Shown piece after piece: positions 35,623 to 45,806 of a DNA stretch of 64,000 nt; position 1 is the stretch's first letter, and each line of letters begins with the position of its first letter. This DNA is from Devosia oryzisoli (GTDB taxonomy: Bacteria; Pseudomonadota; Alphaproteobacteria; Rhizobiales; Devosiaceae), in the NCBI RefSeq assembly GCF_014837245.1, contig NZ_JACYFU010000001.1, forward strand, positions 620,001 to 684,000, written 5' to 3'. The notes under the pieces were generated by a model that searched no databases, was not told where the DNA came from, and saw only the letters and a program-made list of their open reading frames with translations. A program made the position numbers and the translations under genes.

Positions 35623-36501
35623 ATGATCAGGAATCACCGCCGTGAGGTAACCGTCGCTTACCTCCTCATTCTGCCCTTCGTGTTGACGTACGGTGTGCTG
35701 TTCCTGTGGCCGACCATCCAGATGGTCTACATCAGCTTCACTGACGCCCCGCTGATCGGGCCCGGGGAGTGGATTGGTCTGGAAAACTACATCGAGATGT
35801 TCGACGACCGGCGGTTCTGGACCGCGGTCCGCAACACAGCCTATTTCGTCGCGCTGACGGTGGTGCCGAACACCTTGATCGGCCTGGCCATCGCCATGAT
35901 GGTGTCGCGTCTCAAGGGGTGGCAGCAGAGCATCATCCTGGCGCTGTTCTTCCTGCCCTATATCCTGCCAGTTTCCGTGGTCTACCGGATCTGGAACTGG
36001 ATGTTCAACGTCCAGTTCGGCATCCTGCAATACCCGATCAGCGCCATTGCCGGCGAACGGATCAACGTCTTCCGCACGCAATGGATGTTCATGCCGGCGG
36101 TTGCCCTGGTCACCATCTGGTGGACCTGTGGCTTCAACATCCTGCTGTTCCTTGCGGGTCTGCGCTCGATATCGCCCGACATCTACGAAGCTGCGGCCCT
36201 CGACAATGCCAATCGCTGGACCATTTTCCGGCGCATCACCTGGCCGCTGATCTGGCCCGTAACGGCGCTGGTGCTCACCATCCAGCTCATTCTTCAGCTC
36301 AAGATTTTCGACCAGGTCTACCTGTTCGTGCAGGGCGGTCGTCCCGACCCGTCAATGGTCATGGTGCAGTACATCTACAGCCAGGCGTTCCAGAAGAACC
36401 AGGGCGGCTATGCCGCCGCGATAGCGGTGGCTCTGTTCGTCATCGTCATCGCCTTCTCCGTCCTGCAGTTCCAAGTGCTCCGTTCCCGAGGTGAAAAATG
36501 A
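35623..36501 (+). CDS. Sugar ABC transporter permease 1 (MalF/UgpA type)
   Basis: 292 residues with six membrane helices starting EVTVAYLLILPFVLTYGVLFL. The EAA loop that contacts the ATPase is EAAALDNANRWTIFRRITWPLIWP. GGAG precedes the ATG by 7 nt. Its stop overlaps the next permease in ATGA, so the two subunits are coupled. Confidence 0.93.
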   Translation: MIRNHRREVTVAYLLILPFVLTYGVLFLWPTIQMVYISFTDAPLIGPGEWIGLENYIEMFDDRRFWTAVRNTAYFVALTVVPNTLIGLAIAMMVSRLKGWQQSIILALFFLPYILPVSVVYRIWNWMFNVQFGILQYPISAIAGERINVFRTQWMFMPAVALVTIWWTCGFNILLFLAGLRSISPDIYEAAALDNANRWTIFRRITWPLIWPVTALVLTIQLILQLKIFDQVYLFVQGGRPDPSMVMVQYIYSQAFQKNQGGYAAAIAVALFVIVIAFSVLQFQVLRSRGEK

Positions 36502-37388
36502 GCGCCGTTGAGAGCCAGCAGACGACAGCCGCCGTGGCCGCCACGTCCCGCCAGCGCACCATGAAGGCGCTGGACGTCGGCGGACTGATCCTGACCCTCG
36601 TCACCGTCGTCTTCGCGCTGCTCTGGGCCTTCCCGCTCTATTGGGGGATTATCACCTCCCTCAAGCCAGAATCGCAGGTCATCGCCAAGACCGTGGAATT
36701 CCTGCCGCGCACCTGGACCATCGAGGCCTACTGGCACGTGCTGGTCAACACCATGATCGGCCGCTGGTATCTCAACTCGCTCGTCACATCGCTGGCCGTG
36801 ACAATCCTGACGCTGATGATCAGCGCCACGACGGCCTATGCGCTGTCGCAGCTCCGCTTCCCCGGGCGAAACCTCATCTGGTACATGATCCTCGCCAGCT
36901 TCATGGTTCCGATCGCCGCGCTGATCGTCAACCACTTCATCCTGATGGCCCAGTTCGGGCTCATCAACACCTGGCTCGGCGTGGTCTTCCCGCAGCTCAT
37001 CCACCCGGTGGTGATCATCGTCTACAAGAACTTCTTCGACTCCGTGCCCAAGGAGTTCCGCGAGGCGGCCAAGATGGATTCCGCCAGCGAGTGGCGCATC
37101 TTTTCACGCATCTACCTGCCAATGAACTGGGGCGTGACCACCGCGCTCGCCATCGTGACGTTCATCGGCGCCTGGAACAACTTCCTCTGGCCGTTCCTGG
37201 CCGTATCCCGTCCGGAGATGATGAACGTCGCCGTGGGCATTACCCAGGTCAATGACGCGTTCGGCGTGCAATATGCGCGCGAACTGGCCGCGGCGATCCT
37301 GGCCGCGCTTCTGGTTGCGGTCCTTTACCTGATCTTCCAGCGGCGCGTCACGCAGGCCATCATGCTCTCGGCAGGCGTCAAGGGCTGA
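36498..37388 (+). CDS. Sugar ABC transporter permease 2 (MalG/UgpE type)
   Basis: 296 residues, starting at the ATG in the ATGA overlap. Helices include LILTLVTVVFALLWAFPLYWG, and the EAA loop is EAAKMDSASEWRIFSRIYLPMNW. With the upstream permease it makes the heterodimeric membrane channel. It is the last gene of the locus; a hairpin follows. Confidence 0.93.
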   Translation: MSAVESQQTTAAVAATSRQRTMKALDVGGLILTLVTVVFALLWAFPLYWGIITSLKPESQVIAKTVEFLPRTWTIEAYWHVLVNTMIGRWYLNSLVTSLAVTILTLMISATTAYALSQLRFPGRNLIWYMILASFMVPIAALIVNHFILMAQFGLINTWLGVVFPQLIHPVVIIVYKNFFDSVPKEFREAAKMDSASEWRIFSRIYLPMNWGVTTALAIVTFIGAWNNFLWPFLAVSRPEMMNVAVGITQVNDAFGVQYARELAAAILAALLVAVLYLIFQRRVTQAIMLSAGVKG

Positions 37389-37399
37389 TCGGCAACCCC

Positions 37400-37425
37400 T
37401 CGTGCCGCGCTCGCGCGCGACACGA
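37400..37425 (+). terminator. Hairpin after the sugar operon
   Basis: An 11-bp stem with one mismatch, arms TCGTGCCGCGC and GCGCGACACGA, loop 4 nt, 12 bp after the permease stop. It lacks a T-run, so it is either a weak terminator or an end-protecting hairpin. The rest of 37426-37656 shows no gene I can support. Confidence 0.45.
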
Positions 37426-37656
37426 ACGGGACCGGTTTCGAGAAACAAGGCACTCGCTCGGAACCATCGCGTCGCCTGCCAGTTAAGGCACAGCTGCGCC
37501 AGCCCTCCCTCCGTTCGGCGCAGCCACTTCAGAGAGCCGCTGGCGCGCCCCCGCCGGCGGCTTCTCTTCTTCCATGAGCGGGCCAGCCGACGAGCCGTGG
37601 CCAGGGCGCCCGGGGCGTTCGAGACAGCGGCTACGACGGTCCAAAAAGAGGAAAGC

Positions 37657-37733
37657 TGGTGATCCCGGCGGGATTCGAACCCACGACCCCAGGATTAGGA
37701 ATCCTGTGCTCTATCCTGCTGAGCTACGGGACC
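37657..37733 (-). tRNA. tRNA-Arg (anticodon CCT)
   Basis: Acceptor arms GGTCCCG and CGGGATC pair with one G-T wobble; discriminator A and encoded CCA (37657-37659 on the plus strand reads TGG). The anticodon stem is CAGGA/TCCTG with loop TTCCTAA, giving CCU, which reads AGG. The D-arm AGCTCAGCAGGATAGAGC and T-loop TTCGAAT are canonical. Confidence 0.96.
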
Positions 37734-37854
37734 AGCCAGCGTCGGACCTAGCAGCGAGCGGGGAAATTATCAAGCTGCAGCGCGCCTCGGCGCCCCGGGC
37801 GGTTGATCGCGGGCGACCCCTCCGCTACATGAAGCCCGAACGAAAGGACCCAAC

Positions 37855-38980
37855 ATGCGAGCGGAAATCGAAAAGACCGTCGCCGAAATCGAGCAGGTGC
37901 TGAGCCTGCTGAGGAGGCATCTTTGACTGGGATACGGCACAACTACGTCTCGATGCGCTGACGGCGCAGACCGAATCCCCTGACTTCTGGAACGATCCGG
38001 AAAAGGCCCGCGTCATCATGCGCGAGCGCGATGAACTCGATGTTGCGGTCAAGACCGTGCATGAGCTCGAGGCCGGCATTCGCGATAACTGCGAGCTGAT
38101 CGAACTCGGCGAGGCCGAAGGCGATGCGGACGTCGTGCGCGAGGCCGAAGAGGCGCTGCTCGAACTCAAGAACACCGCCCGCCGCACGCAGATCGAAACG
38201 CTTCTCTCGGGGGAAGTGGACGGCAACGACTGCTATGTCGAAATCCATTCCGGCGCCGGCGGCACCGAGAGCCAGGACTGGGCCAACATGCTTTTGCGCA
38301 TGTATTCGCGCTGGGCCGAGCGGCGGAAGATGAAGGTCGACACCATCGAGATGCACGATGGCGAAGAGGCCGGCATCAAGTCCGCGACCATTTTGGTCAA
38401 GGGCCACAATGCCTATGGCTGGATGAAGACCGAAAGCGGCGTGCATCGGCTCGTGCGCATCAGCCCCTACGACTCGGCGGCCCGGCGGCACACCAGCTTT
38501 TCGAGCGTCTGGGTCTATCCGGTGGTCGACGATTCGATCGACATCCAGATCAACGAATCCGACCTCAAGATCGACACCTACCGCTCGTCCGGCGCCGGCG
38601 GCCAGCACGTCAACACGACGGACTCGGCCATCCGCATCACCCACGTGCCGAGCGGTATCGTGGTGGCCTGCCAGCAGGAGCGCAGCCAGCACAAGAACCG
38701 GGCGACGGCCATGAACATGCTCAAGGCCCGGCTCTATGAACAGGAGCTGCAGAAGCGCGAAGAGGCGGCGATGGCCCAGGAGGCCAACAAGAGCGACATC
38801 GGCTGGGGCCACCAGATTCGGTCCTACGTGTTGCAGCCCTACCAGATGGTCAAGGACCTGCGGACGGGCGTCGAGAGCGGCCAGCCCTCGGTGGTGCTGG
38901 ATGGCGACCTCGATGACTTCATGGAAGCGGCACTGGCGCAGCGGGTCGGCGTGGCAACGGACACCGCCGAAGCAGAATAG
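37855..38980 (+). CDS. prfB: Peptide chain release factor 2 with programmed +1 frameshift
   Basis: Recognises UAA/UGA stop codons and triggers peptide release. A 23-codon start frame from ATG 37855 (AAGGA upstream) reaches CTT-TGA at 37921-37926, with an internal Shine-Dalgarno AGGAGG three bases before CTT. Shifting +1 (skip T37924, continue at GAC 37925) joins a 351-residue frame to 38980, 374 residues in all. The catalytic GGQ is in [12 protein letters not shown]. The recognition tripeptide reads SPY ([17 protein letters not shown]) rather than E. coli SPF. The shift gives autoregulation by RF2 level. Confidence 0.95.
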
Positions 38981-38999
38981 GCGCGAAAAACTCTCACAG

Positions 39000-39024
39000 C
39001 CCCGGCCCCAGGCCGGGGTTTATC
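39000..39024 (+). terminator. Terminator of prfB
   Basis: A perfect 8-bp stem, arms CCCCGGCC (39000-39007) and GGCCGGGG (39011-39018), loop CCA, followed by TTTAT. It lies 20 bp after the prfB stop and overlaps the end region of the convergent peptidase gene. Confidence 0.8.
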
Positions 39025-40172
39025 TATTGGAGCAGCGCGACGAGCCGTTTTCCCGCTTCGAGGAAGGGCTTGGGGTCGATGGCACTGTCGCTGCGGCGAA
39101 TTTCGAAATGCAGGTGCGGACCGGTAGAGCGGCCGGTGGAGCCGACACGCGCAATCGGCGTGCCGGTCTGCACCACCTGCCCGACATGCGCCAACTGGGC
39201 GCTCAAATGCCCGTAGCGCGTCATGAGTCCATTCGCGTGCCTGACCTCGACCACCTTGCCATAGCCGGACCGGGTGCCGACGTAGCTGACAACGCCGTCG
39301 CCGGCGCTCGACACGGTCGTGCCCGTCGATGCCGCGAAGTCGAGACCGGCGTGGAAGGCGCGGCGGCCGGTAAAGGGGTCCCGGCGATTGCCGAAGATGG
39401 AGCTCTGGCGGTACGTGCCGGCGATCGGCATGTGCACGGGCGCATCTTCCATCACCTCCCGCGCCGCCTTGTAGCGGATAAGGGTCTCCATGACCGCATT
39501 GGCGTCCTCGACCATGGGGGAGGCATCGACACCGTCGACTGCGTCGAGGAGCGGCCCGCCGATGCCTTCGAGATCACCTTCCGGTAAGTCCACCTTTATG
39601 CCGAGGCGGGCCATCTCCGACACAATGCCGTCGGTGCGCGCGGTCGCGGCATCGGCGATGCCGCTCATGGCCACCTGCGTGTCGCTGATCATCTGCCCGA
39701 TCTGCGCGGCGGTGGCGGCGAGGTCGGGGTTGCCCGAGGGGGTGGACACGGTTCTCAGGGCCGGCGTGCCAAGGGACGCGACCGGCGTGATGCCCAGTTG
39801 TCCGGCCTTGTCCACCAGTGCCTTGACCAGCTGGTGCTGCTCGACCAGCATTTCCTGCTGCTGGGAAAGCTCCTGCAGTTGCAGGTTCATGTCGCCGGTC
39901 TGGGCATAGTTGCGGGACTGCAGGCGGTCGATCTCGAGCCGCATCTGCGTCAGGCGCCCCTCATAGGCCTCGATGACCCGCTCGTTCTGGCCGTTGACCA
40001 GCCGGGCGATGTCGGGCGCCATCAGCATGCCCGTCGCGGTCAGGGCGTTGGCGCCCAGCAGCAGTGCAAACATGCCGTAGAACAGTCCCGGATGGATTCC
40101 GGTGCGGGCAGGCCTGGGGCGCGAGCGATCGGCTGGGGCAAAACTGGCTGACACTGACACGACGCATCCCAC
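39024..40172 (-). CDS. M23-family (LytM) murein peptidase
   Basis: 382 residues. One membrane anchor is at about 28-50 (GLFYGMFALLLGANALTATGMLM). A coiled coil of about 60-120 (EGRLTQMRLEIDRLQSRNYA, LQLQELSQQQEMLVEQH) is followed by a linker and the C-terminal LytM domain. Zinc ligands are visible as H-A-G-L-D in RAFHAGLDFA and H-L-H-F-E in GPHLHFE. The coiled coil plus LytM resembles EnvC/NlpD-type division activators or endopeptidases. Other start codons are possible; the N-terminal Cys is not a lipobox. Confidence 0.88.
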   Translation of the reverse strand: MGCVVSVSASFAPADRSRPRPARTGIHPGLFYGMFALLLGANALTATGMLMAPDIARLVNGQNERVIEAYEGRLTQMRLEIDRLQSRNYAQTGDMNLQLQELSQQQEMLVEQHQLVKALVDKAGQLGITPVASLGTPALRTVSTPSGNPDLAATAAQIGQMISDTQVAMSGIADAATARTDGIVSEMARLGIKVDLPEGDLEGIGGPLLDAVDGVDASPMVEDANAVMETLIRYKAAREVMEDAPVHMPIAGTYRQSSIFGNRRDPFTGRRAFHAGLDFAASTGTTVSSAGDGVVSYVGTRSGYGKVVEVRHANGLMTRYGHLSAQLAHVGQVVQTGTPIARVGSTGRSTGPHLHFEIRRSDSAIDPKPFLEAGKRLVALLQ

Positions 40173-40226
40173 GCTCGACTATGGTAAAGCCAATATGAGC
40201 CGGGATGGTTAAGAAGCCGAAAAAGC

Positions 40227-40721
40227 TCAGGCCTTGCCGAGCACGTCATCGAGCGCCTGCAGCATCTTGGCGGCATGCCCCTTGATGCGGGTGGCGCGCA
40301 CGATCCGCGCGATGCGACCGTCTGCGCCGATGATGACGCTGGTGCGGATAAGCCCCATGAATTCGCGGCCATAGAGCTTTTTCATCTGCCACAGCCCGAA
40401 CGCCTCGATGACCTGTCGCTCCGGGTCGGCCACCAGCGGCACCTTCAGATCGTACTTGGCGCGGAACTTGCGGTGTTTTTCGGCCGGATCGGGCGAGACG
40501 CCGAACAGAAGGGCGCCACGGGCAGCAAAGTCGGGGGCAAGGGCGGAGAATTCCTGGTTCTCGTCGGTGCAGCCGCCGGAGTCGTCCTCGGGGTAGAAGA
40601 ACAGCACGACCGGACGTCCCTTGAGCTCCGCCAGCAAGGTTTTCGAGCCATCGTCGAAATGAAGGGTGACGGGTGGTGCAGGGTCGCCGACGGAAAGTGT
40701 GGTCACGGGTCGTGGCTCCAC
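40227..40721 (-). CDS. BCP-type peroxiredoxin
   Basis: Thiol peroxidase of the AhpC/TSA superfamily that removes H2O2 and organic hydroperoxides. The protein has 164 residues from GTG 40721; GTG 40706 (TTLSVGDPAPP opening) is an equally good start. The peroxidatic Cys is in FFYPEDDSGGCTDENQEF. The motif reads SGG instead of the usual T/P-P-G before Cys. There is no second Cys at the usual resolving position, so it is probably a 1-Cys or atypical enzyme. Confidence 0.85.
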   Translation of the reverse strand: MEPRPVTTLSVGDPAPPVTLHFDDGSKTLLAELKGRPVVLFFYPEDDSGGCTDENQEFSALAPDFAARGALLFGVSPDPAEKHRKFRAKYDLKVPLVADPERQVIEAFGLWQMKKLYGREFMGLIRTSVIIGADGRIARIVRATRIKGHAAKMLQALDDVLGKA

Positions 40722-40826
40722 TGCCTCAAACAGGGTTCATCCAATAGAGGGTGTCGGCGCCTTAATCCAGCCGGTATCATGCGACAGAGGACCGCAAAGG
40801 GCGGTTGATTCTGGGGTGTTAGCGCA

Positions 40827-43800
40827 GTGTCTGCACCGGCACTCAGAGCAGTTGAAGCGAGCGCACGAGCCATTACCGCGGACCCGCCTTCATCTTCAGT
40901 GTCGCCGCCGGCTCGCGCCCCGATGCGCCGGTTTGCCAGGGTGGCAGTGTGGGTGCTGGGCGTGCCCTGCGTCCTGCTGCTGGTGCTCTACGCGGTGCTG
41001 CTGGTCACGCCCGTGCAATTGCCCTTCGCCGGCCTTGCGGTGCGGGGCTTCGTCCAGTCGCTGATGCCCAAGGGCACGACCATCGAGATGGGCGACATGG
41101 CCCTGGCGCTCGAGAGCGGCATCTGGCCCGTGGTGCAGTTTTCGCCCGTGGAGATGACCGACGCCGTCTCCGGCGCCAAGATCGAAATGCGTGCCTTCGA
41201 GGTGGGTTTTTCCCCCGTGCGCGCGCTGTTCGGCCAGCCGGGCGCAAGCGTCACCATTGTCGGCCCACACCTGCAGATGGTGCAGGACCTGCATGGTCCG
41301 CGGCTGGCCAGCCTGGAGCTTGTGCGGGGCGAGGATGGGCAGAGCGAACCGACCCTGCGCGTGTTGGAGGGCGAGCAGGCGTTTCCGCCCGTCGACATCT
41401 CCAGCGAGGGGATCGGCGCCGGTGACGCCTCCTTCTTGCGCTCGGACAATGACTGGCTGATTTTCAACCTCGAGGCCTTCGACAAATCCATCGCTGATCT
41501 ACTGGCCCAGGTGCAGCAGGGCCGCTTTTCGAGGCTGGTGGTGCGCGGCGGGACGGTCGAGATGTCGGACGCCGTCTATGGTCTCTACCGCAGCTTCGAA
41601 GACGTTGCCCTCGATCTCAAGGCGTCCCGTGATGCGCGCGCGGTCACGGGGGATTTTTCGGCTACCATTGCGGGTCGATCCGTCGTCGGCACCATCGGAC
41701 GGAGCACGGCCGAAACCGGCGGCTCACGGCTCCGGGTGGACGCGACTAATCTCGACTTTTCTGCGCTGCTGCCCTTTCTCGACGATCGCGAGACCATGGC
41801 TGGCCTGCAAGGGGCCGGGGCCCTGTCGCTCGATGTGGAATTTTCCGAGGCCGGCAAAGTCTCCGGCGGAGACTTCAAGATCGACCTGACGGGATCCGAC
41901 CTGCGCATCAAGAACGACTTCTACCCCATCGTGAGCTCTATCCTCGACGTGCATTGGTCGCCGCAGGACGGGTTGTTCCGGGTCGACGAGAGCACTTTGC
42001 AGATCGGGAACAGTTCAACCACGATCGCGGGCGTTCTGGCCCTCGGCCTCGATTCGACCTATGGACCGACCGTCGGCCTCTCGTTCACGGCGGCGAACCT
42101 CCGGCTGCAACCCTCGGACCTGCCGGCGCCGGCCGAACCCATCGAGAGCGTTGAATTCTCGGGCTGGTCGGCCTCGCTGTACGGAGCCGTGGGCATAGAT
42201 CGCCTGGTCCTGCGCAAGGGCGAGGCGCTCGTGGAGGCTGCGGGACGCTTCGACATGCTGCGTCAGGGCATGGGACTGAAGCTCGACATTGCCGGGCAGG
42301 GCGCCACCGCCGACGACGTCAAGCGCCTCTGGCCGTACTTCCTGGGCACTGAAAGCCGGGACTGGTTTGTCAGCAACGTCACCGAAGGCCGGGTCAAGTC
42401 GGCACAATTACGGTTCAATTTTCCCGTTGGGACCCTCGCAGAGGAAGGCGAGTCCAAGCCGATTCCGGAGGGCGGCATGGCAGTGGATGTGGTCGCCGAA
42501 GGCGTGGCCGTCCGTCCCATTGCAACCATGGATGCCGTCGCCATCGCCGGCGATACGCACCTCCTTATCGATGATGCGAAGGTCACCGTCGCGGGCGGGG
42601 GCGGCGTGCTGGAGACGCCGCAGGGCCGGATCGATGTGAGCAATCCGGCTGTCGTCATGGACAATAGCGATGTCAGCAACCGGGTCGTGGAGGTTTCGGG
42701 GGACGTCAGTGCGCCCATTCCCGCGCTCCTGGCGCTGGCGCGTCAGCAGCAGCCGCAGGCATTGGACGCCCTGGACCTACCCATTGACCCCGAGGCGTTG
42801 ACGGGATCGGTCCAGATGGGCCTGGTCACGACGATCGCCCTTGCCGACCCCGCCACCGGCCGGCCCATCGACATCGACTACGTCGTCAACGGCTCCGTGG
42901 CCGATTTTGCCAGCGCCAAGCCCATCGAGAACCACCGCATCGCGGACGGCGCACTGACCTTCTCGGCCTCGCAGAACAGCTACCAGCTCGGCGGTACCGC
43001 TGAAATCGACGGTCTCGACGCCCGCATTGCGGTGCAGGGGACGCCGGCCACCGAGCCTACCCTGACGCTGGGGGCCACGGTGCCCGTTGCCGATCTTGCG
43101 AAGATGGGCTTTGACGCCTCGGATTTCCTCTCCGGCACGGTGGATTTCCAGGCCCAGCCCATGGCTGATGGCCGCATCGCCGTGGCCATCGATCTGACCC
43201 AGGCCGGGGTGAGCATCCGCGATATCGGCATCACCAAGCCGGTGGGAACCCCAGGAACCCTGGCCGCGACGGCGGAGATCGACGGCGACATCACCCATCT
43301 TACCGGGATCGACTTGGCCTTCGGGACCGTAAAGCTGGAAGGAGAACTCGACTTCAGCGTTACCAAGGGCCTCGTCAGCGGTGACTTTGAGAAATTTGCG
43401 CTCGGCGAGGGGGATAGCGCCAGCGTTACCCTCGCGCCGATGGAGGGCGGGTACTCGGTCAATGTGCGCGGCACGCAACTGGACCTCAAGCCCATGCTCA
43501 GCCGCTTCTTCAGCCTGAACCAGGGCGCCGGTGGCGTGCAGGCGACGCAGTTCGACCAATCCATCGCGCTCGATGTCGAACTGGATCGCGCCCTTGGCTA
43601 CTACGCCACGACCGCCTTCAACCTCGACGTCAACCTGCTGCTGCGGGGCAGCACTCTGCGACGGGCGACGCTCACCTCGCAGTTCAGCGAGGGGAACGCC
43701 GTCTCCATCACCACCAATCCGGCGCCGCGCGGGCGCACACTCAGCGTGGCCTTCAACGATGCCGGCACGATCCTGCGCTTTCTCGGCATCTACTCCCAAC

Positions 43801-44333
43801 TGGCCGGCGGGCGCGGCAGTCTCGTGCTGACGACCGATCGCGAGCTCGATGCCGAGGCCGGGCGTCTCATCATGCGGAACTTCTCCCTCGTGGATGAAGA
43901 CAAGGTTGTGCAGGTGCTGGGTAATCACTCCGATTCCCGAGCCGCCATCTCACAACAGAACCGGCTCGATTTCACCGCGGGGCAGGTCGACTTCACGCGG
44001 AGGAGCGACCGCGTCGAAGTCTCCAATGCCGTGCTGACCGGAAACACCGTGGGCGGCACCATGCGGGGCGTGATCTACACAGACAGAAAGGTCTACGACC
44101 TGGCCGGCACCTACGTCCCTCTGTTCGGCCTCAACAGCGCTTTCCAGAAGATTCCCCTGCTGGGGCCGTTGCTGGGGGGGCGCGATGGCGAAGGCCTCGT
44201 GGGGGTGACGTTCGCCATCCGTGGCCCCCTGGAGGATCCGGACTTCCGCATCAACCCCTTGTCTCTCCTGGCGCCGGGCATGTTCCGGGAACTCTTCGAA
44301 TTCCGGTCGCAGGAACTGCCTCAACAGCGTTGA
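40827..44333 (+). CDS. Large AsmA-like/DUF3971 (YhdP-type) envelope protein
   Basis: 1168 residues from GTG 40827. A short polar N-terminus is followed by one membrane helix (about 35-62, FARVAVWVLGVPCVLLLVLY). A very long periplasmic part of repeated beta-rich units follows (e.g. VEAAGRFDMLRQGMGLKLDI, VNGSVADFASAKPIENHRI), ending with an AsmA-like C-terminal domain (GLVGVTFAIRGPLEDPDFRINPLSLLAPGMFRELF). YhdP/AsmA proteins form hydrophobic-groove bridges that move phospholipids to the outer membrane. It is divergent from the peroxiredoxin, with tyrS converging downstream. Confidence 0.85.
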   Translation: MSAPALRAVEASARAITADPPSSSVSPPARAPMRRFARVAVWVLGVPCVLLLVLYAVLLVTPVQLPFAGLAVRGFVQSLMPKGTTIEMGDMALALESGIWPVVQFSPVEMTDAVSGAKIEMRAFEVGFSPVRALFGQPGASVTIVGPHLQMVQDLHGPRLASLELVRGEDGQSEPTLRVLEGEQAFPPVDISSEGIGAGDASFLRSDNDWLIFNLEAFDKSIADLLAQVQQGRFSRLVVRGGTVEMSDAVYGLYRSFEDVALDLKASRDARAVTGDFSATIAGRSVVGTIGRSTAETGGSRLRVDATNLDFSALLPFLDDRETMAGLQGAGALSLDVEFSEAGKVSGGDFKIDLTGSDLRIKNDFYPIVSSILDVHWSPQDGLFRVDESTLQIGNSSTTIAGVLALGLDSTYGPTVGLSFTAANLRLQPSDLPAPAEPIESVEFSGWSASLYGAVGIDRLVLRKGEALVEAAGRFDMLRQGMGLKLDIAGQGATADDVKRLWPYFLGTESRDWFVSNVTEGRVKSAQLRFNFPVGTLAEEGESKPIPEGGMAVDVVAEGVAVRPIATMDAVAIAGDTHLLIDDAKVTVAGGGGVLETPQGRIDVSNPAVVMDNSDVSNRVVEVSGDVSAPIPALLALARQQQPQALDALDLPIDPEALTGSVQMGLVTTIALADPATGRPIDIDYVVNGSVADFASAKPIENHRIADGALTFSASQNSYQLGGTAEIDGLDARIAVQGTPATEPTLTLGATVPVADLAKMGFDASDFLSGTVDFQAQPMADGRIAVAIDLTQAGVSIRDIGITKPVGTPGTLAATAEIDGDITHLTGIDLAFGTVKLEGELDFSVTKGLVSGDFEKFALGEGDSASVTLAPMEGGYSVNVRGTQLDLKPMLSRFFSLNQGAGGVQATQFDQSIALDVELDRALGYYATTAFNLDVNLLLRGSTLRRATLTSQFSEGNAVSITTNPAPRGRTLSVAFNDAGTILRFLGIYSQLAGGRGSLVLTTDRELDAEAGRLIMRNFSLVDEDKVVQVLGNHSDSRAAISQQNRLDFTAGQVDFTRRSDRVEVSNAVLTGNTVGGTMRGVIYTDRKVYDLAGTYVPLFGLNSAFQKIPLLGPLLGGRDGEGLVGVTFAIRGPLEDPDFRINPLSLLAPGMFRELFEFRSQELPQQR

Positions 44334-44352
44334 CCGGGTCCCTGCAGGCCAC

Positions 44353-44383
44353 AAAAAAGAGTGCCCGGCCAGGCCGGACACTC
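44353..44383 (-). terminator. Rho-independent terminator of tyrS
   Basis: A 12-bp stem with one mismatch, arms GAGTGCCCGGCC (44359-44370) and GGCCGGACACTC (44372-44383), and an A-run to its left that becomes six U on the minus strand. It lies 25 bp after the tyrS stop. Confidence 0.85.
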
Positions 44384-44407
44384 CACCGGATCGGGTCTTT
44401 GACGCGC

Positions 44408-45658
44408 TCAGACCGGCTTGATCAGGGCGTGGCGCTTCTTGCCGACCGAGAGCTTGATGACACCCTCGGGCAAGAGGGCGTTGTCGCCCAGGGCCAGCTT
44501 GTCGTCGTCGATGGAGGCATCGTTGATGCGCACGGCGCCGGACGCGATGTGCCGGCGCGCTTCGCCGTTGGACGCGGCAAGCCCCGCGAGCACCAGCGCG
44601 TGCAGGACGCCGATGCCTTCGTTGAGCTGGGCGTGCGTCACCTCCGCCGTCGGCAAGGAAAGATCGATCGCGCCAGCCTCGAAGGTCGCCTGCGCGGTCG
44701 CTGCTGCCTGAATGGCGGCGTCGCGGCCATGGACGATGGCCGTGGTCTCGGTCGCCAGGACCTTCTTGGCCTCGTTGATCTCGTTGCCGCCGAGCGCCGC
44801 GAGGCGGTCGATTTCGGAGATGGGGAGGCGCGTGAAGATCTTGAGGAAGCGTCCGACGTCGGCGTCCTCGGTGTTCCGGAAGTACTGCCAGAAATCATAG
44901 GGCGAGAAGAGATCGCCATTGAGCCAGACCGCGCCGGAGGCCGACTTGCCCATCTTTTCCCCGGACGACTTGGTCAGCAGCGGCGTCGTCAGCGCGTAGA
45001 GCTGCGGCCCGCCCATGCGATGGCTGAGGTCCACGCCGTTGATGATGTTGCCCCACTGGTCCGATCCGCCCATCTGCAACACGGTGCCGTAGCGCCGGTT
45101 GAGTTCGACGAAGTCGTAGCCCTGCATGATCATGTAGTTGAATTCGAGGAAGCTCAGCGACTGCTCGCGGTCGAGCCGGAGTTTCACCGAGTCGAAGCTC
45201 AGCATGCGGTTGACCGAAAAATGCCGGCCGACGTCGCGCAGGAACTCGACATATTTGAGTTCAAGCAGCCAGTCGGCATTGTTCACCATGATGGCCGGGT
45301 TGCTGCCTTCATAGTTGAGGATATTGCCGTAAACCTTCTTGATACCTTCGATATTAGCCGCAATCTGCTCCTGCGTCAGCAGCTTGCGCTGGTCATCACG
45401 GAAGGACGGGTCGCCCACCATGGAGGTGCCACCGCCCATCAGGCTGATCGCAGTGTGGCCCGTCTCCTGCAGCCAGTAGAGCATGGTGACGGTGATCAGA
45501 TTGCCGATATGGATCGAGGTCGCCGTGGCGTCATAACCGACATAGCCGGTGATCTTGCTGGTCGCGGCCAGCGCATCGAGCCCTTCGGGGTCGGAAATCT
45601 GGTGGATGAAGCCGCGCTCGTCGAGCACACGGAGGAAATCGGATTTGAACTTGGTCAT
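44408..45658 (-). CDS. tyrS: Tyrosyl-tRNA synthetase
   Basis: Charges tRNA-Tyr. From ATG 45658 it has 416 residues (an ATG 12 bp upstream is less likely). Class I motifs: HIGN (HIGH) at 50-53, and KMGKS (KMSKS) at 235-239. Anticodon and tRNA contacts come from the C-terminal S4 domain ([21 protein letters not shown]). The Tyr-binding pattern is [14 protein letters not shown] and [11 protein letters not shown]. Confidence 0.95.
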   Translation of the reverse strand: MTKFKSDFLRVLDERGFIHQISDPEGLDALAATSKITGYVGYDATATSIHIGNLITVTMLYWLQETGHTAISLMGGGTSMVGDPSFRDDQRKLLTQEQIAANIEGIKKVYGNILNYEGSNPAIMVNNADWLLELKYVEFLRDVGRHFSVNRMLSFDSVKLRLDREQSLSFLEFNYMIMQGYDFVELNRRYGTVLQMGGSDQWGNIINGVDLSHRMGGPQLYALTTPLLTKSSGEKMGKSASGAVWLNGDLFSPYDFWQYFRNTEDADVGRFLKIFTRLPISEIDRLAALGGNEINEAKKVLATETTAIVHGRDAAIQAAATAQATFEAGAIDLSLPTAEVTHAQLNEGIGVLHALVLAGLAASNGEARRHIASGAVRINDASIDDDKLALGDNALLPEGVIKLSVGKKRHALIKPV

Positions 45659-45688
45659 GATGCGATCCAAAGGCTGTCCCTGTCACAG

Positions 45689-45772
45689 GGTCATTCCCGC
45701 GAAGCGGGACCCTCTGTTTGAAGGACCACCGGAAGGGAAACGGAAGTCCCCGCTTTCGCGGGGATGACACCG
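45689..45772. repeat. Palindromic intergenic repeat upstream of tyrS
   Basis: Two inverted copies of a GTCATnCCCGCG..GCGGGA module: GTCATTCCCGCGAAGCGGGA (45691-45710) and, inverted, a copy ending CGCGGGGATGAC near 45770. Each forms its own hairpin and the two can pair. Such modules are widespread proteobacterial intergenic elements. Confidence 0.7.
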
Positions 45773-45806
45773 TGGTGGTTTCAATCGCAGGTGTGCGCCC
45801 TTGAAA

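Noticed and set aside
37426..37656. Open frames between the permease and tRNA-Arg
   Set aside because: They have no ribosome binding site, biased composition, and no family similarity that I can recognise.
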